Assembly: GCA_024400495.1 (NCBI GenBank)
Contig: JAKSMR010000028.1
Coordinates: 1 to 33,848 of the forward strand
Origin: Bacteroidales bacterium
GTDB taxonomy: Bacteria; Bacteroidota; Bacteroidia; Bacteroidales; P3
Reading direction: 5' to 3'
DNA: 33,848 nucleotides
Numbering within the stretch: the stretch's first letter is position 1; each line of letters begins with the position of its first letter. Below are positions 26,373 to 33,797 of the stretch, piece by piece. Position numbers and translations under genes: made by a program. The notes below the pieces were generated by a model, which saw only the letters and a program-made list of their open reading frames with translations, was not told the origin of the DNA and did no database searches.

Positions 26373-26921
26373 CTATCGGTTGTTTTTCAGTTTCTCTATC
26401 AGTTCGGCCAGCTCGGCGGCTTTCTCATACTCCTCGTTCTCTTCGTGTTCGTGCAGCAGGGCTTCGAGGGTCTCGATGCTCGTCTCTTCCTCTTCGATCT
26501 CCAGCTCCGACTCGTTGTCGGTCTGGAAGCCCGTCTCCTCAATCACTTTGTTGTCCATCTTTATGGCCACCTCTTCTCTCAGGGCCAGCACGATGGCGTC
26601 GCTGGCGCGGCAGTCTATCTTCTTGGTTATGAATCCGTCGTTGACATATAATGTCGCATAGAAGATGCCCTCTTCGAAGCGGTCGATAGAGACCTCGGTA
26701 AGGGCTAGGTTGAAGGAGTCGAACAGGGAGGATATGAGCTCGTGGGTCATCGGGCGGCGGCTCTTGGCTCCTTCTTTCTCCAGAAGTATCATTTCGGCTT
26801 CATGTTGGCCGATCATTACGGGAATCCGCTTGCTCTCGATAGGTTCGTAGAGCATCAGCACGCAGACGCCGTCCTGAGTGAATCCCTGCTGGATTTCAAG
26901 TGGATAGACTTCGGTGTACAT
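26373..26921 (-). CDS. Bifunctional nuclease (BFN/DUF151) family protein with UVR-like C-terminus
   Basis: A 182-aa protein. Residues about 10-130 form the BFN domain (VLMLYEPIESKRIPVMIGQHEAEMI, VYxxRF-like IDRFEEGIFYATLYVN, DCRASDAIVLALREEVAI). Plant and bacterial members have reported RNase/DNase activity. After an acidic linker (ESELEIEEEETS), the C-terminal helix LHEHEENEEYEKAAELAELIEKL resembles the UvrB/UvrC interaction motif. It is packed 4 bases before punA and 2 bases after rdgB, consistent with one nucleic-acid/nucleotide operon. Confidence 0.88.
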   Translation of the reverse strand: MYTEVYPLEIQQGFTQDGVCVLMLYEPIESKRIPVMIGQHEAEMILLEKEGAKSRRPMTHELISSLFDSFNLALTEVSIDRFEEGIFYATLYVNDGFITKKIDCRASDAIVLALREEVAIKMDNKVIEETGFQTDNESELEIEEEETSIETLEALLHEHEENEEYEKAAELAELIEKLKNNR

Positions 26922-26923
26922 AT

Positions 26924-27523
26924 TTATTTGTTATTTTTGAGATAATCTACCAGTTTTCTCACAGCGCGGCCGCGATGGCTTATGCTGTTCTTCAGCTCGA
27001 GGCTCATCTCGGCAAAGCTCTCTTCATATCCTTCGGGGAGGAAGATGGGGTCGTATCCGAACCCCTCGTCTCCGTGGCGTTCGTTGAGGATCTCTCCATC
27101 TACGCGTCCTTCGAAATAGCGGGGTGCGCCGTTCTCCATCAAGCAGATGCAGGTGCGGAAGCAGGCTGCGCGGTTGGCTTTTCCGCTCATCTCGCCCAGC
27201 ATCTTGTTCACGTTGTCGGCAAAGGTGCAATGTTCGCCGGCGTAGCGGGCGCTATATACTCCGGGTCTGCCGTCCAGGGCCTCCACCTCGAGGCCGGTGT
27301 CGTCGGCGAAGCAGTCCATCCCCGTGCGTTCGAATACCCATTGGGCCTTCTGCAGGGCGTTGCCGTCCAGCGTGTCGGCCGTTTCGGGAATCTCGCCTTC
27401 AAGCTGGGGATAGCCGTTTTTTACCATGTCGGCGAGGCTTCTTATCTCAACGATGCCTTCAAGCATCTCGCTGACTTCTTGCAGTTTGTGTTTGTTGTTT
27501 GTGGCGAAGATGAGTGTTTTCAT
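26924..27523 (-). CDS. rdgB: Non-canonical purine NTP pyrophosphatase, RdgB/HAM1 family
   Basis: A 199-aa house-cleaning enzyme hydrolysing dITP, ITP and XTP to monophosphates. Signatures: LIFATNNKHKLQEV at the N-terminus, ETADTLDGNALQKA, CFADDTGLEVEALDGRPGVYSARYAG, EGRVDGEI, GFGYDPIFLPEGYEESFAEM, and SHRGRAVRKL at the end. An in-frame TTG nine bases upstream lies in the promoter element, so the ATG at 27523 is the start. It heads a five-gene minus-strand cluster (rdgB, BFN, punA, transporter, HAD). Confidence 0.95.
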   Translation of the reverse strand: MKTLIFATNNKHKLQEVSEMLEGIVEIRSLADMVKNGYPQLEGEIPETADTLDGNALQKAQWVFERTGMDCFADDTGLEVEALDGRPGVYSARYAGEHCTFADNVNKMLGEMSGKANRAACFRTCICLMENGAPRYFEGRVDGEILNERHGDEGFGYDPIFLPEGYEESFAEMSLELKNSISHRGRAVRKLVDYLKNNK

Positions 27524-27528
27524 ATCGT

Positions 27529-27537
27529 GCAAAGATA
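27529..27537 (-). promoter_or_regulatory. -7 promoter element touching the rdgB start
   Basis: GCAAAGATA on plus reads TATCTTTGC on minus and ends only 5 bases before the rdgB ATG, so the transcript should start at or next to the ATG. Confidence 0.65.
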
Positions 27538-27589
27538 CGATTTTTTATTATTGTAGCCAAAAATAAAAACAATCCTCAACGTCAGAGGG

Positions 27590-27725
27590 GTGGCGTCAGC
27601 CTCGCGTCAGGCAGGCGTCAAGGTCGCCCATCCGTCGTCGGAGGGCGATCCGGGTGCGGGAGAATAGCTTCCCGGGGGGCGTCTCTGGCCGGGGGCGCAA
27701 CCCGTAGCAGAAGAGGCTGCAGGGG
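27590..27725. ncRNA. Possible structured RNA in the rdgB-gldB gap (tentative)
   Basis: A GC-rich island inside a 353-base gap between divergent genes, flanked by AT-rich DNA. CAGCCTC (27597-27603) can pair with GAGGCTG (27713-27719), enclosing a 12-bp hairpin with a TCGT loop (27622-27651), a CGGGA/TCCCG hairpin (27657-27674) and a small CGGG/CCCG hairpin (27690-27704). No promoter on either strand and no known RNA family was recognised. The rest of the gap holds only the two divergent promoters. Confidence 0.3.
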
Positions 27726-27845
27726 AGTCGGCAAAAGGGATTTTCTGCTGTTTTGAAATGTTAAAATTTTAGTTCTTTCCTGTTGCAAATCAAGCATTAT
27801 CTAGCGGGCTTAAGAAATTAATGTATCCATATAAAATAAAAATCG

Positions 27846-27854
27846 TATCTTTGC
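27846..27854 (+). promoter_or_regulatory. -7 promoter element for gldB
   Basis: TATCTTTGC matches TAnnTTTGC, 22 bases before the gldB ATG. Confidence 0.75.
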
Positions 27855-27876
27855 AAATTACTTAACTCCGTCCATT

Positions 27877-28863
27877 ATGAAGATCCAGAAACCTATAATA
27901 GCCGCCGTTGCCCTTCTTGCGTTGATGTCCGCCGTGGTCTCCTGCCGTCAGAAACAGCAGGCCGAGCAGCCTAAGAGCGAAGGTATCTATCGTTTTGAAA
28001 GACTGATGTTTGACACTCCCGCCGAGCAGCTGCAGGAGGAGATGCTGAAGCACCAGGCCGATTTCGCCAGCGACATCCTCGTGTGCGTGCCTCAGGACCC
28101 CTCCTATATGGCCCAGGTGGTCGATTTCACACGCGACGCCACCGTGCGCACCATCTACGATACGGTGATGCGCTATTTCCCCGATCTCAGCTCCCTCGAG
28201 AAGGAGCTCGCGCAGGCCATGGACAGAGCCCAGAAAGCCGACGGCGAGATCGCCAGCCGCAGGGTCATCACCTTCGTCAGCGGCATGTTCGACTACGACA
28301 ACCGTGTGGCCGTCGACAGCAAGTCCATCCTCATCTCAATCGACCAGTATGCTGTGCCTTATATGCAGAACTACAACTACTTCGGCCTCCCTATGTACCT
28401 CGTCCAGCTCTGCCGGGAGGAGTATATCGCCGTCGACTGCATGGCCGCTCTTGCTAAAGAGTATATCGTTCTCGGCGACGGTGAGCCCACCTTGCTCGAC
28501 TATATGGTGGCCGAAGGCAAAGCCCTCTATTTCGTCGATCAGGTGCTTCCCAAGAAGAGCGAAGCCCTCAAGGTGCGCTACACCGACGAGCAGCTCCGTT
28601 GGATGAAGAAGAACGAGAAGAGCGTCTGGGCCTATCTCGTCCAGAACAAGCTCCTCTTCGAGAAGGATCTCTATCAGTTCCACAACCTCATCGACGAGGC
28701 TCCCAAGACCAACGCCTTCGGCGAGTCGGCACCTCGCACCGCCAACTACATAGGCTGGAAGATCGTTGAGGCCTATGTCCAGAAGACCCATTGCTCGATG
28801 CAAGAGCTCTTCAACGAGCCCGACGCGCATAAGATCCTGCGCACTTCCGGCTACCGTCCCTAA
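27877..28863 (+). CDS. gldB: Gliding motility lipoprotein GldB-like
   Basis: A 328-aa lipoprotein: signal up to VVSC, with C23 lipidated. The family pattern is visible: YRFERLMFDTP near the start, YFPDL, VAVDSKSILISIDQYAVP (usual 'lDmfLG' region), LLDYMVAEGKALYFVDQVLP, RYTDEQLRWMKKNEKSVWAYLVQNKLLFEKD, and the C-terminal NYIGWKIVEAYVQK. GldB is needed for gliding in Flavobacterium; in non-gliding Bacteroidales it persists with unknown envelope function, often in organisms with T9SS. It has its own promoter. The DNA is visibly GC-rich in third positions, as in the three genes after it. Confidence 0.85.
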   Translation: MKIQKPIIAAVALLALMSAVVSCRQKQQAEQPKSEGIYRFERLMFDTPAEQLQEEMLKHQADFASDILVCVPQDPSYMAQVVDFTRDATVRTIYDTVMRYFPDLSSLEKELAQAMDRAQKADGEIASRRVITFVSGMFDYDNRVAVDSKSILISIDQYAVPYMQNYNYFGLPMYLVQLCREEYIAVDCMAALAKEYIVLGDGEPTLLDYMVAEGKALYFVDQVLPKKSEALKVRYTDEQLRWMKKNEKSVWAYLVQNKLLFEKDLYQFHNLIDEAPKTNAFGESAPRTANYIGWKIVEAYVQKTHCSMQELFNEPDAHKILRTSGYRP

Positions 28864-28935
28864 GCCCCCGGCTGCCGTCCGCGAGCCGTCACCACCTTTT
28901 TAACCTGCCGATAACGAAAAACACCCCATCCCGTT

Positions 28936-30867
28936 ATGAAAAGAAAATCCTCTTGGCTGCACACCGACAATCTCGCCCTCTTCTTCGGGCTGAGGCTGTT
29001 GTGGGCGTTGCTGGCCTTGCTGGCAGCACAGCTGCTGTTCTATCTCTTCAATATCCGCATCTTCGGCGCCGTCGGGTTCCGTCAGGTGCTTGCCATCCTT
29101 CTGGGCAACCTCCGTTTCGGCTTCGCCACTGTCGCCCTCTTCATGCTGCCCTATCTCCTCATCCTTCCCTTCCGCCGAAGAAAGCCGTTGCCCCTTTGGG
29201 CCGACCTGCTGCTGCTGCTCCCCATGGTGGTGGCCCTCGGCGTCAATGTCGCCGACTGGGCCTATTTCCAGTTCACCTATCGGAGGATCAGCAGCGACAT
29301 CCTGCCCTATCTCACCATCGGTGGCGACATGGGCAACCTCCTGCCCCTCTTCCTCCGCGACTATTGGCCCGTGGTGGTGAGCGGCATCGCTCTGCTGGCG
29401 CTCTTCGTGTGGATCTCCCTCAAGACCAAGCTGCTGCCCTATAGGCAGACCCGCCAGCATTGGAGCAACCGAGCCGCAGGATCGGCGACGGTGGTGCTGG
29501 TCCTGATCCTCTCCCTCCACGGCGGCTTCCATCTCCACTCCCTCCAGCTCAGCGACGCCGCCCGCTACTGCTATATGAAGAATACGCCCCTTGTCGTCAA
29601 CTCCGCCTACACCATCGCCCGCACGTTCCCCCTCCCCAAGCTCGACGACACTCAGTATATGAGCGACGCCGACGCCGAGGCCGTCATCGACCTCCATTTC
29701 TCCACGATGAACTACGGCGCCCCTGCCGACACCACCGTCGCCGCCGCCTATCCCAATGTGGTGGTGCTCGTGCTCGAGAGCTTCTCTCAGGAGTATATGG
29801 GCTGCTACAACGGAGGCCGCGAAGAGAGCTTCACCCCCTTCCTCGACTCCCTCGCCGCCATAGGCCACGCCTACAACGGACGCTCCAACGGGAAGAAATC
29901 CATCGAGGCCCTTCCCTCCGTCTTCTCCTCCATCCCCACCTTCTCCGAGACCCCCTTCATCCTCTCCTCCTATTTCAACAACGACTTCGGCGGGCTCCCC
30001 GCCTCGCTGGCCCGCAACGGCTACCATACCGCCTTCTTCCACGGCAGCTACAACGGGTCGATGGATTTCGACAAATACTGCGCCAAAGCCGGCTTCCAGC
30101 ACTATTTCGGCAAGGATGAGTATGTCGCCAAGCACGGCGACGCCGACGCCGATCCCGCGTGGGGCATCTTCGACGAGCCCTTCCTCCAGTATTCCCTCGA
30201 GGAGATCAGCCAGTTCCCCGAGCCCTTCCTCGCCGGCTTCTTCACCATCTCCTCCCATCATCCCTACGCCATCCCCGAGAGCCACAAAGGCGAGTTCAAG
30301 CAAGGCCGCCATCCGCTGCTGCAGTGTGTGATGTATAGCGACTATGCGCTGCGCCGCTTCTTCGAGGAGGCCTCCAGGCAGCCCTGGTACAACAACACCC
30401 TCTTCGTCATCACCGCCGACCATCCCGGCCAGGGGCTCACCCCCGAATACAACGGCTACGACGGCTGGTACCGCATCCCCATGATCTTCTTCGCCCCCGG
30501 CGAGAGAGGAGGTGCCGACAGCGCCGCCACCCGTCCCGTCCACCGTCTGCCCTTCCCCGATTGCAAGCGCATCGTCCAGCAGACCGACATCATGCCCTCC
30601 GTCCTCGACTACACCGGCGTCAGAGAGCGCTGCCTCTGCTTCGGCACCAGCCTCTTCGCCCAGCCCCAGCGCGGATGGCAGCTCGTCTACGGCCAGGGCT
30701 ACTATTCTATGGTCACCCAGTCCGCCGACAGCCGTGAGCTCTTGCGCACCGCCGCCTTCTGCGGCAGCGGAGCCTCCTTCGGCGACGAAGAGGACCTCCG
30801 CCTCATGCAGGCCGTCGTGCAGCAGTACGGCAAGCTCATGAGAGAGAACAGGCTTCAGGAAAAATAA
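28936..30867 (+). CDS. LTA synthase family (sulfatase-fold) phosphoglycerol transferase
   Basis: A 643-aa membrane enzyme. Five membrane helices occupy about 12-38, 55-78, 87-105, 145-162 and 180-197; a periplasmic sulfatase-fold domain follows. Metal and nucleophile positions: E281 in VVLVLESFSQEYMGC, the likely nucleophile S322 in NGRSNGKKSIEALPSVFSSIP (a Ser where LtaS has Thr), TISSHHPY, and ITADHPGQG with the Asp-His pair. The family moves phosphoglycerol (LtaS, OpgB) or phosphoethanolamine-type groups from phospholipid to an acceptor, leaving diacylglycerol. The acceptor is unknown in this presumed Gram-negative. A diacylglycerol-kinase-family gene starts 9 bases downstream. Confidence 0.88.
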   Translation: MKRKSSWLHTDNLALFFGLRLLWALLALLAAQLLFYLFNIRIFGAVGFRQVLAILLGNLRFGFATVALFMLPYLLILPFRRRKPLPLWADLLLLLPMVVALGVNVADWAYFQFTYRRISSDILPYLTIGGDMGNLLPLFLRDYWPVVVSGIALLALFVWISLKTKLLPYRQTRQHWSNRAAGSATVVLVLILSLHGGFHLHSLQLSDAARYCYMKNTPLVVNSAYTIARTFPLPKLDDTQYMSDADAEAVIDLHFSTMNYGAPADTTVAAAYPNVVVLVLESFSQEYMGCYNGGREESFTPFLDSLAAIGHAYNGRSNGKKSIEALPSVFSSIPTFSETPFILSSYFNNDFGGLPASLARNGYHTAFFHGSYNGSMDFDKYCAKAGFQHYFGKDEYVAKHGDADADPAWGIFDEPFLQYSLEEISQFPEPFLAGFFTISSHHPYAIPESHKGEFKQGRHPLLQCVMYSDYALRRFFEEASRQPWYNNTLFVITADHPGQGLTPEYNGYDGWYRIPMIFFAPGERGGADSAATRPVHRLPFPDCKRIVQQTDIMPSVLDYTGVRERCLCFGTSLFAQPQRGWQLVYGQGYYSMVTQSADSRELLRTAAFCGSGASFGDEEDLRLMQAVVQQYGKLMRENRLQEK

Positions 30868-30876
30868 CAGACAACC

Positions 30877-31866
30877 ATGAAGAAAAGAATCGCGTTCATC
30901 GTAAACCCCATCTCCGGCATCGGAAAGCAGAAGAAGATCGACCGTATCATCGAGCGCAACCTCGACCACGACCTCTTCGACTACGAGATCCGCTACACCG
31001 AGTATGTGCACCACGGCACCGCCCTCGCCCGCCAGATTGTCGAGGAAGGCGGCATCGACGCCGTCATCGCCGTCGGAGGCGACGGCAGCGTCAACGACGT
31101 CGCCACCGGCCTCAAGGACAGCGGCGTCACCATGGGCATCATCCCCTGCGGCAGCGGCAACGGCCTCGCCCGCAACCTCCGCATACCCCTCACCCCAGCG
31201 CTGGCCATCAAGGTCATCAACCAGTATCATGTGGCCCCCATCGACACCGTCTCCGTCAACGACAGGATCTTCGTCTCCATCGCCGGCGTCGGCTTCGACG
31301 CCCAGGTGGCCCGCCGCATGAAGCTCGCCAAAACCCGCGGCCTCCAGGCCTATGCCAACATCGTCCTCACCGACTATCCCACCTCCGAAGAGAAGACCTA
31401 CCGCATGCGCATCGACGGCAAGTCCGTCGTCCGCAAAGCCTGGTTCATCAGCTTCGCCAACTCCAACCAGTTCGGCTACAACACCGCCGTAGCCCCCCTC
31501 GCCAAGCTCGACGACGGCCTCATCGACGTCTGCATCGTCGGCAAGATACCCCTCCACCATCTCACCCTCACCGCCCCCTTGCTCTACACCAACCACTTCC
31601 AGTATTCGCAGCATGTCGAGATCTACAAAGCCAAAGAGGTCGAGCTCTACAACAACGAGAACCAGTGGATCAACCTCGACGGCGAAGGCGAGCGCATAGG
31701 CACCCAGCTCACCTTCGTCAACCACCCCAGGTCGCTCAACGTCATCTGCCGTCCTCCTCAGGTCAAGCCCACCCCCAAGACCGTAGCCAAGCAGCTCCTC
31801 GTCGACATCGACCACGACATCCTCCGTCCCATGCGCGAGGAGGTGAAGAAAGTCCTCGACATCTAG
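30877..31866 (+). CDS. Diacylglycerol kinase family lipid kinase
   Basis: A 329-aa soluble kinase of the DagK/YegS/DgkB superfamily. N-terminal FIVNPISGIGKQ, the ATP-site AVGGDGSVNDVATGL, GIIPCGSGNGLARNL, and FVSIAGVGFDAQVARRM are intact; LDDGLIDVCIVGK and INLDGE near the C-terminus complete the fold. It would phosphorylate diacylglycerol or another lipid. Coupling to the upstream LTA-synthase-like gene (9-base gap) suggests that it recycles diacylglycerol released there into phosphatidate; that link is inference. Confidence 0.92.
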   Translation: MKKRIAFIVNPISGIGKQKKIDRIIERNLDHDLFDYEIRYTEYVHHGTALARQIVEEGGIDAVIAVGGDGSVNDVATGLKDSGVTMGIIPCGSGNGLARNLRIPLTPALAIKVINQYHVAPIDTVSVNDRIFVSIAGVGFDAQVARRMKLAKTRGLQAYANIVLTDYPTSEEKTYRMRIDGKSVVRKAWFISFANSNQFGYNTAVAPLAKLDDGLIDVCIVGKIPLHHLTLTAPLLYTNHFQYSQHVEIYKAKEVELYNNENQWINLDGEGERIGTQLTFVNHPRSLNVICRPPQVKPTPKTVAKQLLVDIDHDILRPMREEVKKVLDI

Positions 31867-31941
31867 CCCGCCGGCCAGCCTCGCCGCCCACGGCACAAAG
31901 AAGAAAAGAAAGAGAAATCACAAATCAATAATATCAACACC

Positions 31942-33171
31942 ATGAAATCAATTGCAATCCTCACAGGTGGCGGTCCCGCCCCCGGAATGAACACCGTAGT
32001 AGCCTCCGTAGCCAAGACCTTCCTCCGCGACGGCTACCGCGTCATCGGTCTCCATGGCGGCTATTCAGCCCTCTTCACCGACAAGCCCCGCATGCAGGAC
32101 GTCGACTTCCTCCTCGCCGACGAGATCTTCAACAAAGGAGGCTCCATCCTCAAGATGAGCCGCTTCAAGCCCACCGACGAAGATTTTGAGCAGCGCTTCA
32201 ACCTCGACTTCTTCGTCAGCAACGAAGTCAAGCTCCTCGTCACCGTCGGCGGCGACGACACCGCCTCCACCGCCAACCGCATCGCCAAGTTCCTCGAGAG
32301 CAAGCACTATCCCATCTCCAACATCCACGTCCCCAAGACCATCGACAACGACCTCCCGCTCCCCAACAGCAGCCCCACCTTCGGCTACAACTCCGCCAAA
32401 GCCCAGGGCACCGTGCTCTGCACCGCCGTCATGGAAGATGCACGCACCTCCGAGAACTGGTTCGTCGTCAGCGCCATGGGCCGTTCCGCAGGCCATCTCG
32501 CCATGGGCATCGCCGGCGCCTGCCACTATCCCATGGTCATCATCCCCGAGTTCTTCAACAAGACCGAGATCACCATGGACAAGATCGTCAAGCTCCTCGT
32601 CTCCTGCATCGTCAAGCGCAAGCTCATGGGCATCACCTACGGTGCCGCCATGGTCAGCGAAGGCGTCTTCCATAGCCTCAGCGACGATGAGATCAAGAAC
32701 TCCGGCATCCATTTCTCCTACGACGACCACGGCCATCCCGAGCTCGGCAAAGTATCCAAGGCACAGATCTTCAACGAGATGCTCGAGAAGAAAGCCAAAG
32801 AGCTCAACCTCAAGGTCAAGAGCCGTCCCGTCGAGATAGGCTACGAGGTACGCTGCTGCACCCCCATCGCCTTCGACCTCACCTACTGCTCCCTCATGGG
32901 CATGGGCGTCCACACCCTCTTCAACCAGGGCTGCACCGGATGCATGGTCTATAGCGACCACCAGGGCAACATCGCTCCCCTCTACCTCAAGGACCTCCAG
33001 GACCCCCTCACCGGCAAGATCCCTCCCCGTCAGGTCAACGTCAACAGCAACAAGGTGCTCTCCTACATCAACGACATCATGGACTACATCACCCCTGCCG
33101 ACTACGAAGCCGCCAAGCAGTATCTCCCCAACCCCGAGGAGTACGACTTCCGCAAGATCCTGAACTGGTAG
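31942..33171 (+). CDS. 6-phosphofructokinase, predicted pyrophosphate-dependent
   Basis: A 409-aa phosphofructokinase (fructose-6-phosphate to fructose-1,6-bisphosphate). N-terminal LTGGGPAPGMNTVV is the nucleotide/phosphate loop. Two positions distinguish donors: ATP enzymes have GGDGS and PGTIDND, whereas this has VGGDDTAS (D106) and PKTIDND (K132), the Asp/Lys pair of PPi-dependent enzymes. Substrate residues lie in AMGRSAGHLAMGIA and GYEVRCCTPIAFD. The length exceeds E. coli PfkA (about 320 aa), as in PPi types. Third codon positions are almost all C, suggesting strong codon selection. A good terminator follows. Confidence 0.93.
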   Translation: MKSIAILTGGGPAPGMNTVVASVAKTFLRDGYRVIGLHGGYSALFTDKPRMQDVDFLLADEIFNKGGSILKMSRFKPTDEDFEQRFNLDFFVSNEVKLLVTVGGDDTASTANRIAKFLESKHYPISNIHVPKTIDNDLPLPNSSPTFGYNSAKAQGTVLCTAVMEDARTSENWFVVSAMGRSAGHLAMGIAGACHYPMVIIPEFFNKTEITMDKIVKLLVSCIVKRKLMGITYGAAMVSEGVFHSLSDDEIKNSGIHFSYDDHGHPELGKVSKAQIFNEMLEKKAKELNLKVKSRPVEIGYEVRCCTPIAFDLTYCSLMGMGVHTLFNQGCTGCMVYSDHQGNIAPLYLKDLQDPLTGKIPPRQVNVNSNKVLSYINDIMDYITPADYEAAKQYLPNPEEYDFRKILNW

Positions 33172-33194
33172 CATAGCACCACAACACACAAAAC

Positions 33195-33225
33195 AGACGG
33201 CCCCGCCCAAAAGCAGAGGCCGTCT
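33195..33225 (+). terminator. Terminator after phosphofructokinase
   Basis: AGACGGCC pairs with GGCCGTCT around a 15-base loop, followed by CTTTTTTCCCCC. Confidence 0.88.
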
Positions 33226-33304
33226 CTTTTTTCCCCCTTTTTTTAGGGGTGGTCGGTCCGGCAACCCTTCAGGGGCGAAGGCGCTGCCTGCGGCTCCCTT
33301 GAGG

Positions 33305-33436
33305 CTACTGGAGCATATGCGAGCAGGCCACGGTGGCCGCCCCGCCAAGGGCACCGAGGATGGCGCTCAGGATGGCGATGACCACCTTGATGATGGTACG
33401 GGTCTTCTGAGGATCGATGCTTTCTTTGTTGTTCAT
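33305..33436 (-). CDS. Smalltalk-like 43-aa membrane protein
   Basis: A small ORF: MNNKESIDPQKTRTIIKVVI, then a hydrophobic Ile/Ala/Leu/Gly helix (about residues 14-38), a Cys, and SHMLQ at the end. The plan (short polar N-terminus with KT/RTIIK, one helix with AILSAILGALG, a Cys near the end) fits the tiny 'smalltalk' proteins of Bacteroidales, which usually sit beside an HU-family gene and an N-acetylmuramoyl-L-alanine amidase gene. No function is established. Here it is convergent with the phosphofructokinase gene, and no amidase gene follows. Confidence 0.72.
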   Translation of the reverse strand: MNNKESIDPQKTRTIIKVVIAILSAILGALGGAATVACSHMLQ

Positions 33437-33469
33437 GATGATTTTGAATTAAGAGTTAGTTAGTAATTA

Positions 33470-33725
33470 GGGGGGGGGGATAACGTGATAACGCGATGAC
33501 GTGATAACGTGATAACGTGATGACGTGATAACGTGATGACGCGATTGCGTGGATTCCGTCATTGCGTGGATTCCGTCATTGCGGGCTCCGACCCGCAATC
33601 TAGACTGTCAAGCATCCTTGTCGCAATAGATTGCGGGTCAAGCCCGCAATGACGGCCTCACGATGACGTGATAACGTGATAACGTAATAACGTGATAACG
33701 TGATAACGTGATAACGTAATAACGT
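33470..33725. repeat. Composite repeat block: poly-G, 8-bp arrays, 17-bp duplication and REP-like palindrome
   Basis: Order: a run of ten G (33470-33479); eight 8-bp units GATAACGT/GATGACGT (33479-33542); a 17-bp direct duplication ATTGCGTGGATTCCGTC (33544-33577); an inverted pair GTCATTGCGGGCT..GACCCGCAATCTA (33575-33602) and its reverse complement (33627-33653), each arm itself a hairpin ATTGCGGG/CCCGCAAT; then a second set of eight 8-bp units (33662-33725). The inner palindrome resembles REP elements found in many genomes. It fills most of the gap between the smalltalk-like gene and the edge gene. Confidence 0.9.
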
Positions 33726-33755
33726 GATTGCCTCACTCCTCGCTCCTCACCCCAT

Positions 33756-33778
33756 CATCGGCGAGTGACTCGCCGATG
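33756..33778. repeat. Perfect 11-bp palindrome beside the edge gene
   Basis: CATCGGCGAGT-G-ACTCGCCGATG. Its sequence copies the last codons of the neighbouring gene (GCC ATC GGC GAG TAA at 33798-33812), so it may be a derived duplication. It could serve as a hairpin terminator, but no U-tract follows on the minus strand. Confidence 0.75.
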
Positions 33779-33797
33779 GTGGTTTTCGATGGAGGTT

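Noticed and set aside
27590-27725. 6S RNA, SRP RNA, RNase P RNA or tmRNA as identity of the GC-rich island
   Set aside because: None of the conserved sequence blocks of these RNAs could be found; left as an unassigned possible RNA.
27514-27756. An 80-aa Arg/Gly-rich ORF in the rdgB-gldB gap
   Set aside because: Low-complexity translation of a GC-rich palindromic stretch; the start lies inside rdgB.
28900-31896. A 998-aa open frame on the minus strand across the LTA-synthase-like and lipid-kinase genes
   Set aside because: It is opposite two genes with clear family motifs; the Gly/Val/Glu/Asp-rich translation is what C-rich third positions produce in antisense.
32065-33354. A 429-aa minus-strand frame opposite phosphofructokinase
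   Set aside because: Antisense shadow; it crosses the terminator and overlaps the end of the smalltalk-like gene.
33479-33725. CRISPR array
   Set aside because: Repeat units are only 8 bp with no unique spacers and no cas genes nearby.
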